Assembly: GCA_002723295.1 (NCBI GenBank)
Contig: PBNP01000008.1
Coordinates: forward strand, 23,469-87,468
Direction: 5' to 3'
Length of the DNA stretch: 64,000 bases
Source: Flavobacteriaceae bacterium
GTDB lineage: Bacteria; Bacteroidota; Bacteroidia; Flavobacteriales; Flavobacteriaceae
In this document: one piece after another, positions 27,605 to 36,902 of the stretch
Numbering within the stretch: the first letter of the stretch is position 1
Layout: each line of letters starts with the position of its first letter
Notes under the pieces: model-generated
Seen by the model: only the letters and a program-made list of their open reading frames with translations
The model's database searches: none
What the model was told of the DNA's origin: nothing
Made by a program: the position numbers and the translations under genes

Positions 27605-29278
27605 ATGAAAACTAACGATAACTTTAATTTTAAATTTTATGAATTAGAGAAAAATTTAAGCGATAAGCCTTTTCTTAGACAACCTTTTGGAGATAATTGG
27701 GAAGAGTATACTTGGGAACAAACTGGCCAAATGGCGCGTAAACTGGCTACTGGTTTAAAATCTCTTGGCTTAAAAGAAAATGCACATATCGGCTTAATTT
27801 CAAAAAACTGCCGTGAATGGGTAATTTCTGATCTTGCAATTATAATGGCTGGGTATATTTCAGTTCCCTTTTTTGCTACATTAACTGGAAAGGAATTAGG
27901 TAATTTACTAGATTTTGGTGATGTGGATGCTTTATTTGTTGGAAAAATTGAACATTGGGATGAAATTAAATCATTTATTCCAAAAGAAATGCCAATTATT
28001 TCTTTTCCAGCATATAATGAACATTCATTCGTTGATAGAGGATATTCTTGGGATGATTTTATTAACTCTCATCAAGCGCTTGAAACCCCTCATGTTCCAA
28101 AGATGTCTGATACTTGGACAATAATTTTCACCTCTGGTACAACTGGAACCCCGAAAGGCGTGGTATTATCATATAGGGCAAATAATGGCACTAAAGTTAT
28201 CTCTGAAAACACTAATCCTCTCAAAATTGATCACAATGGGAACAATCACTTTTTTTCATATTTACCTATGAATCATATAGCGGAAAGAATAGTTGTAGAG
28301 TATACAGCCTTTAACTATGGGGGAACTATATCATTTGTTGAATCTATTGATACATTCGGAGATAATTTAAATTCTGTTCAACCAACTGTTTTTTTTGCTG
28401 TTCCTAGAATTTGGACAAAATTTCAGACGGGAATACTAAGTAAATTTTCTCAAAAAAAATTAAATACACTTTTGAGCATTCCTTTAGTTAGCTCAATAAT
28501 AAAAAAGGCACTGATTAAAAAGCTTGGATTAAGTCGAGCTAGAGCAAAGGTTTCGGGTGCAGCTCCGATGCTAACTTCTCAAAGAGAGTGGTATCGTAAA
28601 ATTGGAATAAATATCATAAATGGTTATGGCATGACAGAAAACTGTGCCATAAGTAATCAACTTGCTGATGATATATGGGACAGACCAGGTTCTGTTGGAA
28701 TTCCTCAAGAAGGAGTTTCTATAAAAATTAATCCTAAAAACGGTGAAATTTTAATGAAAGGAATATTTTTAATGGAAGGATATTATAAAGACCCTAAAAC
28801 AACTAATGAAACTCTTATTAATGGATGGCTGCATACAGGCGATCAAGGCCATGTAGATAATGATGGATTTCTTTATATAACAGGAAGAGTGAAAGATCTT
28901 TTCAAAACATCAAAAGGAAAATATATTGAACCTCTTTTATTAGAGGACTATTTTGGAAAATACTCAGAGTTTGAGCAAATCTGTATAGCTGGGCTTGGAA
29001 ATCCTCAGCCTATTTTACTAGTTGTTCTTTCAGATGTCGGAAAAAGTATTGATAAAGATGAATTTGAAAACAAGTTTAAAGAAGATTTGAAAAAAATTAA
29101 TTCAGGCCTAGAAGGATATAAAAAAATATCAACAATTATTGTAGTAAAAGACTCATGGACTGTAGATAATGGATTAGTTACACCAACTCTTAAGGTAAAA
29201 CGACCTATGATTGATAAAAAATATGGAGAACATTACCTGAAATGGGATGAGAATCCATCATCTGTAATTTGGGAATAA
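27605..29278 (+). CDS. AMP-dependent long-chain acyl-CoA synthetase
   Basis: This enzyme activates a carboxylic acid to its acyl-CoA through an acyl-adenylate. The adenylate-forming motifs are clear: IIFTSGTTGTPKGVVLSY (P-loop-like, about residues 174-191), INGYGMTENCA (about 338-348), and GWLHTGDQGHVDNDGF with the C-terminal hinge ITGRVKDLFKTSKGKYIEP, which holds the catalytic-lysine region. The 557-residue size fits the FadD15-like long-chain group more than acetyl-CoA synthetases. It precedes the TonB receptor and the acyl-CoA oxidation genes on the same strand, so I infer that it activates the substrate of that pathway. The substrate cannot be read from sequence. Confidence 0.93.
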   Translation: MKTNDNFNFKFYELEKNLSDKPFLRQPFGDNWEEYTWEQTGQMARKLATGLKSLGLKENAHIGLISKNCREWVISDLAIIMAGYISVPFFATLTGKELGNLLDFGDVDALFVGKIEHWDEIKSFIPKEMPIISFPAYNEHSFVDRGYSWDDFINSHQALETPHVPKMSDTWTIIFTSGTTGTPKGVVLSYRANNGTKVISENTNPLKIDHNGNNHFFSYLPMNHIAERIVVEYTAFNYGGTISFVESIDTFGDNLNSVQPTVFFAVPRIWTKFQTGILSKFSQKKLNTLLSIPLVSSIIKKALIKKLGLSRARAKVSGAAPMLTSQREWYRKIGINIINGYGMTENCAISNQLADDIWDRPGSVGIPQEGVSIKINPKNGEILMKGIFLMEGYYKDPKTTNETLINGWLHTGDQGHVDNDGFLYITGRVKDLFKTSKGKYIEPLLLEDYFGKYSEFEQICIAGLGNPQPILLVVLSDVGKSIDKDEFENKFKEDLKKINSGLEGYKKISTIIVVKDSWTVDNGLVTPTLKVKRPMIDKKYGEHYLKWDENPSSVIWE

Positions 29279-29408
29279 GCTCTGATTTATAAATTAAAGT
29301 TTAAAGCCTTGATATTCAATAATTTAAATAATATTTGAGCCTGATAAATCATTGAAAAAAACATCTAAAATTTCATTTGAAGGCTAAAAAATATTATATT
29401 CACACTAC

Positions 29409-29429
29409 GGGACATGATATATCTGTCCC
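29409..29429. promoter_or_regulatory. Candidate operator upstream of the large TonB receptor
   Basis: Inverted arms GGGACA and TGTCCC are separated by 9 bases (tgatatatc). The arms are GC-rich in a very AT-rich intergenic region (29279-29507, no gene seen), about 80 bases before the receptor ATG. The size and symmetry fit a dimeric repressor site. No regulator gene is adjacent. Confidence 0.5.
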
Positions 29430-29507
29430 AATTTTAAAACAAATGATAAATAAAATATTTAGTTTTTTATCTACGTATAAAACCAAAACTTAACAATCAA
29501 ACAAATT

Positions 29508-32500
29508 ATGAAAACATCGTTTATTAAAACATTTTTGTCTTTGACTTTCTGTTTATTAGCGAATCTGGTTATAGCCCAGTCAACTATAACAGGAACTATC
29601 CAAGATGAAAATAGTGATCCAATCCCAGGAGTTAATATTGTAATAGAAGGAACATCTGAAGGTGTAGTCTCTGATTTTGATGGTAATTTTACAATTACTA
29701 CTAATCAAGCACTACCTTTTAATATTACTGTTAGCTCTGTAGGATTTAGCTCTCAAACAATTGAAGTAACAAACGCAGAGCAATCTATTAGTGTATCGTT
29801 GGCGTCAGGGACTAGGCTAGATGAAGTCATTATTTCTGCTTCTCGTAAAAGAGAAAAAGTACAGGAAGCCCCTGCTTCGGTAACCTTAATCACTGCTAGA
29901 GATATTGAAAACTCACCCTATGTTAATGACCCAGTTACTCAATTGGTTAATGTGCCTGGGGTTCAAATTCAACAACAATCTGCACAAACAATAAATATTG
30001 AGATGCGTGCTGGCTCTGGGGTATTTGGAACAAGTACTTTCCCAATTTTAGATTACAGATATTTAGTAACTCCTGCTGCAGGATCATTTTTAACTTACCA
30101 ATCTGGTATGAGTAATTTAGATATTGCACAGATTGAAGTTGTTCGAGGAGCTGCTTCTGCACTTTATGGTCCCGGTGTTACATCTGGTGTTGTGCACTTT
30201 ATTACTAAAAATCCAATTGATTATCCAGGCACTGCAGTTGAAATGTTTGGAGGAACTCAAAGCACTTATGGTGGAGCAGTTCGTTATGCGCAAGCAAATT
30301 CAGGCAAAACATTTGGATTTAAAATAAATGCAAGGTTTGCCAGAGGTGATGAATTTGAATTAGACCAATATGAAGACCAAGATATTATTGATACTTTTTC
30401 TACAACAATTAGTCAACCTGCCATAACTAATCAAATGGTAGACGCTACTCAACCTGGTACAGTTTTACTAGATCGCTCAGATTTAGATCCTGATGGGGAT
30501 AACAATATGTTAGCATCTGAGTATCAAAACTATGCTGTTAATGCTCATTTGGAGTTTCGCCCATCTACTAATACTCAGGCATTTTTATCTGGAGGATTAA
30601 ACAATGGAGGTGGCTTATTCTTCAATTCTCAAGGACATGGGTTTACCCAGGGAAATGATTATTGGACTCAAGCTCGAATTCAATCAGGTGGATTTTTTGC
30701 GCAAGCATATTGGAATCACAATGATGGAGGAGATGCAGAAAACCCTACCTTTTTATACGCCAGTGGGTTCCGTCAGGTTGCAGAACGCACTTCTTTGGAA
30801 GCACAATTACAATACAATTTTGATGTAAGCGCTCTTAATACTGAAATTACAGTTGGTATGGATTATAGAGACACTGCATCAAATTCTGATTACACCCTTT
30901 TTGGGCGAAATGATGACGATGATCCATATACAATAACAGGGGTTTATGGTCAAGGAACAACAGTCTTAAATGATCAGGTAGACTTGACTTATGCTATGCG
31001 ATATGATCAATTTAATTTAGTTGATGAAGGTGCTTGGGCCCCTAGGATTGCTTTGGTATATAAGGTGGATGAAAGAAACACATTTAGGGTTTCTTATAAT
31101 GTTGCCACCTTTGGTCCTTCTGCTCTTGAGGCTTATATCGATTTCCCTGTTAATACTATTGCACCAGGTATTCTTGATATATGGTTGGCTGGACAAGTTT
31201 CACCGCAAACCTTTGCTGCTCCAGAAGCACAAATGATGGAATTAGCTGCACTAGGAATATCTATCCCTGCTGCTACACCAGGATTGCCTCTTAATATTGT
31301 TTATCAAGCTGTTTCCTCACTTTCAACACCTGGAGCTATAGCTCTCTTACCTGGTTATGGACTGGGAGATTTTGCCCCTATACTTCAAGGAGTTATGGAT
31401 GCTTATCCTGGACCTCAAGGAATGACAGGACAGTTTATTGGTTCCAATTTATTTAATGGTGACTCTATGGCATTTGCTACTGATACACCACAAGCGTCTA
31501 TTGGAACGTTGTCATCATGGGAAGTTGGATATAAAGGACTAATAGCTGACAAATGGGCTATAGGTCTTGATATTTATAGCTACAACAGAAAAGGATTTAC
31601 GCAATTTACTGCTTTAGCTCCTTCTTATGCTCTAGTTGGATTTGACCCTCAAGATCTTGGAGATGAAGTTGGTGCTTACGTTGCTGGAGCTGTTCAAGAT
31701 CCGGTCACTGCTGCAGTAACACCATTGGTTCAAGCTGGAATTGAAGCTGCAACTCTTGATGCAGTTACAGGAGGAGTAACACAAGCTTATCAAGATGCAG
31801 CTAATCTATTAGCTGGCGCTGGAATTGATTTTGCAACTTTATCAGCTAACGGATTAGATGTTGCAACTGCGGCGGCTATTTCTGCAGCAGTTGGATTTAC
31901 TGTAGACCCAATGCCAGATTTGGCAACAGCTATTGCAGGCACTTATGCTACATCAATTGGACCAGCTCTCGCTGCTAATCTTGATAGTGCAGTTGGTGCT
32001 CAAGTAGCCCAAATTGTTGGAGGTCTTTCTGGAATCGCTGGAGGTGCTTATGTTGCTGGAGCTGAAGGATTTCAGGGACAAGCAGGTCAACTTTTCCCAG
32101 TTCTTGGAACAGTAGAGTCTAATCGAACTCCTCAAGGAGATGGAATGACACATATTCCTGCTGGATATCGTCGCTTTGGTGATTCTGAAAGAAGTCACTA
32201 TGGAGCTGACCTTGCTGTAGAATATTTTGCCTCGAAAAATCTTAGTTTATGGGGTAATGCATCATGGTTGAGTCAGAATGTATGGACTCCTGGACAATAT
32301 GGTGATGACGGATTACAGTTTTCATCTTTTTTAAATGCTCCTATGTGGAAATATAGATTAGGAATGAAGTATACTGGTCAGAATGGATTTAGAACAAGCG
32401 TTTCATTTCAACATGATGATTCATTTGACTCTAATCAAGGTATGTTTTCTGGAGTTGTTCAAGAGAAAAACTTATTTGATGTTAGTGTAGGAAGAAAATT

Positions 32501-32618
32501 TGGAAAGATTCAAGTTGATTTAGCAGGAAGGAATATATTTGATCAAAAATATAGAGCATTTCCTGGTATGCCTATTATTGGAAGACAAGTATTGCTAAAA
32601 GCTAATTTTAACTTTTAA
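29508..32618 (+). CDS. TonB-dependent receptor with unusual Ala-rich extracellular inserts
   Basis: This is an outer-membrane active transporter of 1036 residues. A signal peptide (FLSLTFCLLANLVIAQ) is followed by a carboxypeptidase-regulatory-like domain (about 24-105, GVNIVIEGTSEGVVSDFDG), a plug (about 112-235, EKVQEAPASVTLITARDI and VVRGAASALYGPG) and a barrel ending KANFNF. Two barrel loops are greatly enlarged: about residues 545-650, and about 705-870, the latter nearly all Ala, Gly, Val, Leu, Asp and Gln. These are probably surface loops that recognise a hydrophobic or bulky ligand. The gene lies between the acyl-CoA synthetase and the acyl-CoA oxidation operon, suggesting uptake of that substrate. 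A strong terminator follows. Confidence 0.9.
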   Translation: MKTSFIKTFLSLTFCLLANLVIAQSTITGTIQDENSDPIPGVNIVIEGTSEGVVSDFDGNFTITTNQALPFNITVSSVGFSSQTIEVTNAEQSISVSLASGTRLDEVIISASRKREKVQEAPASVTLITARDIENSPYVNDPVTQLVNVPGVQIQQQSAQTINIEMRAGSGVFGTSTFPILDYRYLVTPAAGSFLTYQSGMSNLDIAQIEVVRGAASALYGPGVTSGVVHFITKNPIDYPGTAVEMFGGTQSTYGGAVRYAQANSGKTFGFKINARFARGDEFELDQYEDQDIIDTFSTTISQPAITNQMVDATQPGTVLLDRSDLDPDGDNNMLASEYQNYAVNAHLEFRPSTNTQAFLSGGLNNGGGLFFNSQGHGFTQGNDYWTQARIQSGGFFAQAYWNHNDGGDAENPTFLYASGFRQVAERTSLEAQLQYNFDVSALNTEITVGMDYRDTASNSDYTLFGRNDDDDPYTITGVYGQGTTVLNDQVDLTYAMRYDQFNLVDEGAWAPRIALVYKVDERNTFRVSYNVATFGPSALEAYIDFPVNTIAPGILDIWLAGQVSPQTFAAPEAQMMELAALGISIPAATPGLPLNIVYQAVSSLSTPGAIALLPGYGLGDFAPILQGVMDAYPGPQGMTGQFIGSNLFNGDSMAFATDTPQASIGTLSSWEVGYKGLIADKWAIGLDIYSYNRKGFTQFTALAPSYALVGFDPQDLGDEVGAYVAGAVQDPVTAAVTPLVQAGIEAATLDAVTGGVTQAYQDAANLLAGAGIDFATLSANGLDVATAAAISAAVGFTVDPMPDLATAIAGTYATSIGPALAANLDSAVGAQVAQIVGGLSGIAGGAYVAGAEGFQGQAGQLFPVLGTVESNRTPQGDGMTHIPAGYRRFGDSERSHYGADLAVEYFASKNLSLWGNASWLSQNVWTPGQYGDDGLQFSSFLNAPMWKYRLGMKYTGQNGFRTSVSFQHDDSFDSNQGMFSGVVQEKNLFDVSVGRKFGKIQVDLAGRNIFDQKYRAFPGMPIIGRQVLLKANFNF

Positions 32619-32656
32619 TTATATAGTCTCCTTTTAAAAGGAAACCTTAAATTTTT

Positions 32657-32690
32657 AGAAAGAGCAACGAGAGTTGCTCTTTCTTATTTT
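32657..32690 (+). terminator. Intrinsic terminator after the TonB receptor gene
   Basis: Perfect 12-base arms AGAAAGAGCAAC and GTTGCTCTTTCT with a GAGA loop are followed by TATTTT. It lies 39 bases after the receptor stop and separates the receptor from the SDR operon, which therefore needs its own promoter in 32691-32832. Confidence 0.88.
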
Positions 32691-32832
32691 AAAGAAATAG
32701 ACTTTTTAACTTTCAAGACTTATAGGTCGAACAAATTGGTTAACTTCAGCAATTGAACAACAAGAATATGTATGAAGGGGATGCTAATTCTAAAATATAA
32801 CATATATTGATATATAAAAAAACAAAATAATT

Positions 32833-33576
32833 ATGTATAGTTTAAAAGGGCAAATAGCTATTATAACAGGTGGAGCCAGAGGTATTGGTGAAGGAATTTG
32901 TGAAATATTTTGTAATGCTGGAGCAACTGTTGCATTATGGGATATTTTAGATTTAGGAAAAGAAACAGCTGATAGAATTTCTTCTAATAGCGGATCTGTA
33001 TTTTTTCAAAAAGTTGATGTCACAGATAATAAAAGCGTTGGAAATGCTGTTGAAAAAATTATTTCAAAATATGGAAAGATTGATATTTTAATAAATAATG
33101 CTGGTGTTATTAGAGACCGTTCTTTTTTAAAAATGTCACCTGAAGAATGGAATACAGTAATTAATGTTAATTTAAATAGCCTTTATATAACAACAAAAGC
33201 TGTTCTTCCTCATATGAGAGAGGCTGGATACGGAAGAATTATTTCAGCATCATCTATTAATGGATACCAAGGAGCTTTTGGTCAAGCCAATTATGCTGCA
33301 ACTAAAGCGGGAGTATCCGGTTTTACCCGAGCTCTTTGTAAAGAAGTTGGCAGATTTGGAGTAACAGTTAATGCTGTTGCGCCTGGATTTATCAAATCAG
33401 AAATGTCTGATTCAATGCCAGAAGAAATTATCAAAGCAGCAATTGAGCAAATTCCTGTAAAAAGAATTGGAACTACTGAGGATATGGGATATTGTTATCT
33501 TTTTCTTGCCTCAAAAGAAGCAGGATTTGTTACCGGAATAACCTTACATGCTAATGGTGGCTCGATGCCAATGTAA
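32833..33576 (+). CDS. Short-chain dehydrogenase/reductase, FabG-like
   Basis: This is a classical SDR that oxidises or reduces a hydroxy/keto group with NAD(P). The cofactor motif is GGARGIGEGI (residues 12-21), NNAGV follows, and the catalytic set is Ser in SASSIN with YAATK (Tyr-x-x-x-Lys, about 154-158). At 247 residues it resembles 3-oxoacyl-ACP reductases and 3-hydroxyacyl-CoA dehydrogenases. It opens an eight-gene run with very short gaps, and the next SDR begins 2 bases downstream. In this context 3-hydroxyacyl-CoA dehydrogenase activity is a reasonable inference. Confidence 0.9.
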   Translation: MYSLKGQIAIITGGARGIGEGICEIFCNAGATVALWDILDLGKETADRISSNSGSVFFQKVDVTDNKSVGNAVEKIISKYGKIDILINNAGVIRDRSFLKMSPEEWNTVINVNLNSLYITTKAVLPHMREAGYGRIISASSINGYQGAFGQANYAATKAGVSGFTRALCKEVGRFGVTVNAVAPGFIKSEMSDSMPEEIIKAAIEQIPVKRIGTTEDMGYCYLFLASKEAGFVTGITLHANGGSMPM

Positions 33577-33578
33577 TT

Positions 33579-34355
33579 ATGAGTTTAAAGAATAACAATT
33601 TGTTTAATTTAAAAGATAAAGTTGCTATAGTTACAGGTGCTAGTAAAGGTATTGGTCTAGCTATTTCTAGGGGTTTTGCTGAATTTGGCGCCAAAGTTGT
33701 AATTAGTAGTAGATCACAAGAAGCTCTGGAATTAGCAGCATCTGATTTGCAGAAAGAAGGGCTTGATGTTTTTGCTCAAGCTTGTCATGTTGGAGATTCA
33801 AATCAAAGAAAAGTATTAGTTAAAAAAACTATTGATGAATTTGGTTCTATAGATATTTTAGTTAATAATGCAGCAATTAACCCTATACAGGATTCTATAC
33901 AAAATTTTTCTAGTGAATTATTCGATAAGATGCTAAACGTAAATTTGAAAGCTGCTTTTGATTTAAGTAATCTATGTTTTCCATATTTAAAAGCTAAAAA
34001 GGAAGGATCAATAATAAACATATCTAGTGTTGAAGGTCTAAAGCCAAGCTTAGGCTTAGGAATATACAGCGTTACCAAGGCTTCTTTAAATATGCTGACA
34101 CAAGTTCAGGCTAAAGAATGGGGAATATATGGAATACGCTCAAATGCAATTTGCCCTGGGTTGATAAAAACCAAATTTAGCTCTGCATTATGGAAAAATG
34201 AACAACTGATGAAACATATAAAAAATCAATTGCCCCTGGGAAGAGCTGCTGAACCAATAGAAATAAGTGGCTTAGCTGTTTATTTAGCTTCTTCTGCTGG
34301 AAGTTATTCAACAGGTGGAATTTACACTGTCGATGGAGGGCATATGACAATTTAA
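33579..34355 (+). CDS. Short-chain dehydrogenase/reductase
   Basis: This is a second SDR of the operon, only 2 bases after the first. The cofactor motif is TGASKGIGLAISRGF (about 18-32), and NNAAI and the active-site YSVTK (about 160-164) are present, with Ser in NISSVEG. It is 258 residues long. It differs clearly from its neighbour, so the pair may act on two different hydroxyl groups. Vertebrate DHRS4-like and bacterial gluconate-5-dehydrogenase-like SDRs share this pattern, so the substrate is not assignable from sequence alone. Confidence 0.9.
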   Translation: MSLKNNNLFNLKDKVAIVTGASKGIGLAISRGFAEFGAKVVISSRSQEALELAASDLQKEGLDVFAQACHVGDSNQRKVLVKKTIDEFGSIDILVNNAAINPIQDSIQNFSSELFDKMLNVNLKAAFDLSNLCFPYLKAKKEGSIINISSVEGLKPSLGLGIYSVTKASLNMLTQVQAKEWGIYGIRSNAICPGLIKTKFSSALWKNEQLMKHIKNQLPLGRAAEPIEISGLAVYLASSAGSYSTGGIYTVDGGHMTI

Positions 34356-34367
34356 TTTTTAATAATA

Positions 34368-34853
34368 ATGGAATCAAAAAATCAAAAAGCATACAAATCA
34401 AAATTTAATTCTATTGATGAATTTGGAACCAATGTTGGCACTGAATTAGGTTTAACTGAATGGAATAAAATGGATCAGGAAAAGATAAATTTTTTTGCTG
34501 ACCTTACTGAAGATAGGCAATGGATTCATATTGATCAGGAAAGATCTGAAAAAGAATCACCATATAAAACTACTATAGCTCATGGATTTCTAATGCTGTC
34601 AATGTGTTCTAAGCTTATGTTTGAAAGCTATGAGTTGCATAATGTTAGAATGGTTATAAATTATGGACTAGATAAAGTTCGTTTTACAAATGCAACAGCC
34701 TCAGGGTCTGAATATAGAGGAAGAGTTACCCTCTTAGAATTTCATCCTAATCCTAATGGAGCAAAATATAAATTACAGGTTATAATTGAGTTAAAAGGAC
34801 AAGAAAAACCTGCTTGCATTGCTGAATTTTTAGCGCTTGCATATAAGAAATAG
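34368..34853 (+). CDS. MaoC-family enoyl-CoA hydratase
   Basis: This is a single hot-dog domain of the R-specific enoyl-CoA hydratase type, which adds water to a 2-enoyl-CoA. The hydratase active-site pattern is visible: FADLTEDRQWIHIDQERS contains the Asp and His pair (about 43-60), and TIAHGFLMLSMCSKL supplies the following Gly/Ser turn. The length of 161 is typical of single-domain MaoC proteins. It lies 12 bases after the second SDR and 3 bases before the crotonase, in the same operon. Confidence 0.9.
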   Translation: MESKNQKAYKSKFNSIDEFGTNVGTELGLTEWNKMDQEKINFFADLTEDRQWIHIDQERSEKESPYKTTIAHGFLMLSMCSKLMFESYELHNVRMVINYGLDKVRFTNATASGSEYRGRVTLLEFHPNPNGAKYKLQVIIELKGQEKPACIAEFLALAYKK

Positions 34854-34856
34854 AAT

Positions 34857-35639
34857 ATGGGAAAAGTCGTATTATATAATACAACGGAAGGTGTTGCAAT
34901 TATAACATTAAATCGACCTGAAAGATATAATGCTGTAAATCAAGGTTTAATTGATGGGATTAATGAATCTTTAGATAAAGCAAGCGAAGACAAACATGTT
35001 AGAGCTATAGTAATAACTGGAGCTGGTAAAGGCTTCTGTGCAGGAGCAGACATGAGCGTTTTTGGAACCAATGTTACTCCTGAGCAGAGAAGAGATTATT
35101 TAATTAATCAATATCGGCCTTTGATAAATAAGTTTTATTCATTGAAGAAACCTATTATTGGAGCTATTAATGGAACTGCAGCTGGAGTAGGAGCTGCAAT
35201 TGCCTTAGCTTGTGATTTAAGAATTATGAGTGAAAATAGCTCATTATTGTTTGCATTCATAAATATTGGCCTAGGTCCTGATGGAGGTGCTAGCTGGTTG
35301 CTTTCAAGACAGGTAGGATATAGTAAGGCCTTTGAAATAGCTATTAGTGGAAAAAAGATTTTGGGTAATGAATGTAAAGAATTAGGATTAACCAATAGAG
35401 TAGTTCAAGATCAAAATATTGTTGATGAGGCTATATCATGGGCTAAAGAACTAGTTCAGAAACCAACTTTAGCAATAGGAATAACAAAACAAGATATGTT
35501 TTATTCAATGACTAATGATTTAAATGAAACAATTGCTTTTGAAGCAAAATGTCAAGTTGCTGCATTTAATAGCTATGATTTAAAAGAAGGAGTAACTGCA
35601 TTCATAGAAAAACGAAAACCAAAATTTAAAGGAAAATAA
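34857..35639 (+). CDS. Enoyl-CoA hydratase/isomerase (crotonase family)
   Basis: This crotonase-fold enzyme hydrates or isomerises enoyl-CoA esters. The oxyanion-hole segments are GKGFCAGADMSVFG (about 60-73) and NGTAAGVGAAIALACDLRI (about 104-122). The active-site region GLGPDGGASWLLSRQVG (about 139-155) has Asp where one catalytic Glu normally lies, like PaaG-type isomerases. At 260 residues it is a normal single-domain member. It sits 3 bases after the MaoC gene and 10 before an acyl-CoA dehydrogenase gene. Confidence 0.9.
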   Translation: MGKVVLYNTTEGVAIITLNRPERYNAVNQGLIDGINESLDKASEDKHVRAIVITGAGKGFCAGADMSVFGTNVTPEQRRDYLINQYRPLINKFYSLKKPIIGAINGTAAGVGAAIALACDLRIMSENSSLLFAFINIGLGPDGGASWLLSRQVGYSKAFEIAISGKKILGNECKELGLTNRVVQDQNIVDEAISWAKELVQKPTLAIGITKQDMFYSMTNDLNETIAFEAKCQVAAFNSYDLKEGVTAFIEKRKPKFKGK

Positions 35640-35649
35640 ACAATCACTA

Positions 35650-36834
35650 ATGAATTTTGAAGAAATAAAATTAAAAGCTCAGAAGTTTGTAAAAGAAGAG
35701 CTTTACAGTTTAGAGCCATGGATTTTAAATTGCGAATGGGATGAAAAACTTCCAAAGTTGAATGAAATGCGAGAAAAAGTTAAATCTTTAGGATTATGGC
35801 TACCTCAAATATCTAAAGAATATGGAGGCCTTGGTTTAACAAATGCTCAACATGGTGAAGTCAGTGAAATTCTTGGATCAAGCCCTTATGGACATTATGT
35901 TTTTAATTGCCAGGCGCCTGATGCAGGAAATATGGAGATTTTAATAGAGTTTGGAACAAAGGAACAAAAGGAAAAATACTTGTATCCTCTACTAAATGGG
36001 GATATTCGAAGTTGTTTTGCCATGACTGAACCTGATTATGCTGGATCGAATCCTGTAAATATGGGGACTATTTCAATTAAAAAAGATGGAAAATATATAA
36101 TTAATGGACATAAATGGTTTACCTCCGGTTTTGATGGTTCTGAATTTGCAATTGTAATGCTTATTTCAAATCCAAACTCAGATAATCCATATAAAAAAGC
36201 TAGTCAAGTAATTGTGCCTTCAAAATCCAAAGGCCTAGAGTTAATTAGAAATATTCAGATAATGGGACATTCTGGAGGTGGATGGGAAAGTCATTCTGAG
36301 ATAAAATTTGATAATGTTGAAGTCCCTGTTTCAAACGTATTAGGCGGTGATGGAGAAGGTTTTTCAATAGCTCAAAAGAGATTAGGGCCTGGAAGAATTC
36401 ATCATTGTATGAGATGGATTGGAATCTGTGAAAGATCATTTGATTTAATGTGCAAAAGAGCATTATCAAGAGAACTAGATCATGGCAAAACACTTTCAGA
36501 GAAACAAACAATACAAAATTGGATTTCAGAATGTAGGGCTGAAATTAATGCAGCACGTTTATTAGTTCAAGATGCTGCTCATAAAATTGATATTCAAGGA
36601 GCATATAAATCCCGAAATGAAATTTCTATTATTAAGTTTTATTGCGCAAATGTTCTACAAAAAGTTGTTGATTGTGCAATTCAAGTTCATGGAGCAAAGG
36701 GAATTACTGATGACACAATCCTAGCTACATATTATAGACATGAACGTGCAGCAAGAATATATGATGGAGCTGATGAAGTGCATAAAAGTAGATTAGCTAG
36801 AAATATTTTAAAGGAATATAATATCAACAATTAA
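35650..36834 (+). CDS. Acyl-CoA dehydrogenase, ACAD10/11-like
   Basis: This is a flavoprotein of the acyl-CoA dehydrogenase fold. FAD-contact motifs are CFAMTEPDYAGSNP and GHKWFTSGF, and the C-terminal half has QKRLGPGRIHHCMRWIG and ERSFDLMCKRA, strikingly like vertebrate ACAD10/11. The catalytic loop reads RIYDGADEVHKSRLAR, with Asp-Gly in place of the usual Glu-Gly, also as in ACAD10/11. The next gene is an APH-type kinase, and in ACAD10/11 these two domains are fused. Known members remove phosphate from 4-phosphoacyl-CoA to give an enoyl-CoA, so that is the suggested reaction here rather than ordinary alpha-beta dehydrogenation. Confidence 0.9.
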   Translation: MNFEEIKLKAQKFVKEELYSLEPWILNCEWDEKLPKLNEMREKVKSLGLWLPQISKEYGGLGLTNAQHGEVSEILGSSPYGHYVFNCQAPDAGNMEILIEFGTKEQKEKYLYPLLNGDIRSCFAMTEPDYAGSNPVNMGTISIKKDGKYIINGHKWFTSGFDGSEFAIVMLISNPNSDNPYKKASQVIVPSKSKGLELIRNIQIMGHSGGGWESHSEIKFDNVEVPVSNVLGGDGEGFSIAQKRLGPGRIHHCMRWIGICERSFDLMCKRALSRELDHGKTLSEKQTIQNWISECRAEINAARLLVQDAAHKIDIQGAYKSRNEISIIKFYCANVLQKVVDCAIQVHGAKGITDDTILATYYRHERAARIYDGADEVHKSRLARNILKEYNINN

Positions 36835-36902
36835 TAATAAATAAAATTAAATCAATAGTATATAAAACAGATAGGCCTATTGAGGTTCGCAAAGATGAAG
36901 CT

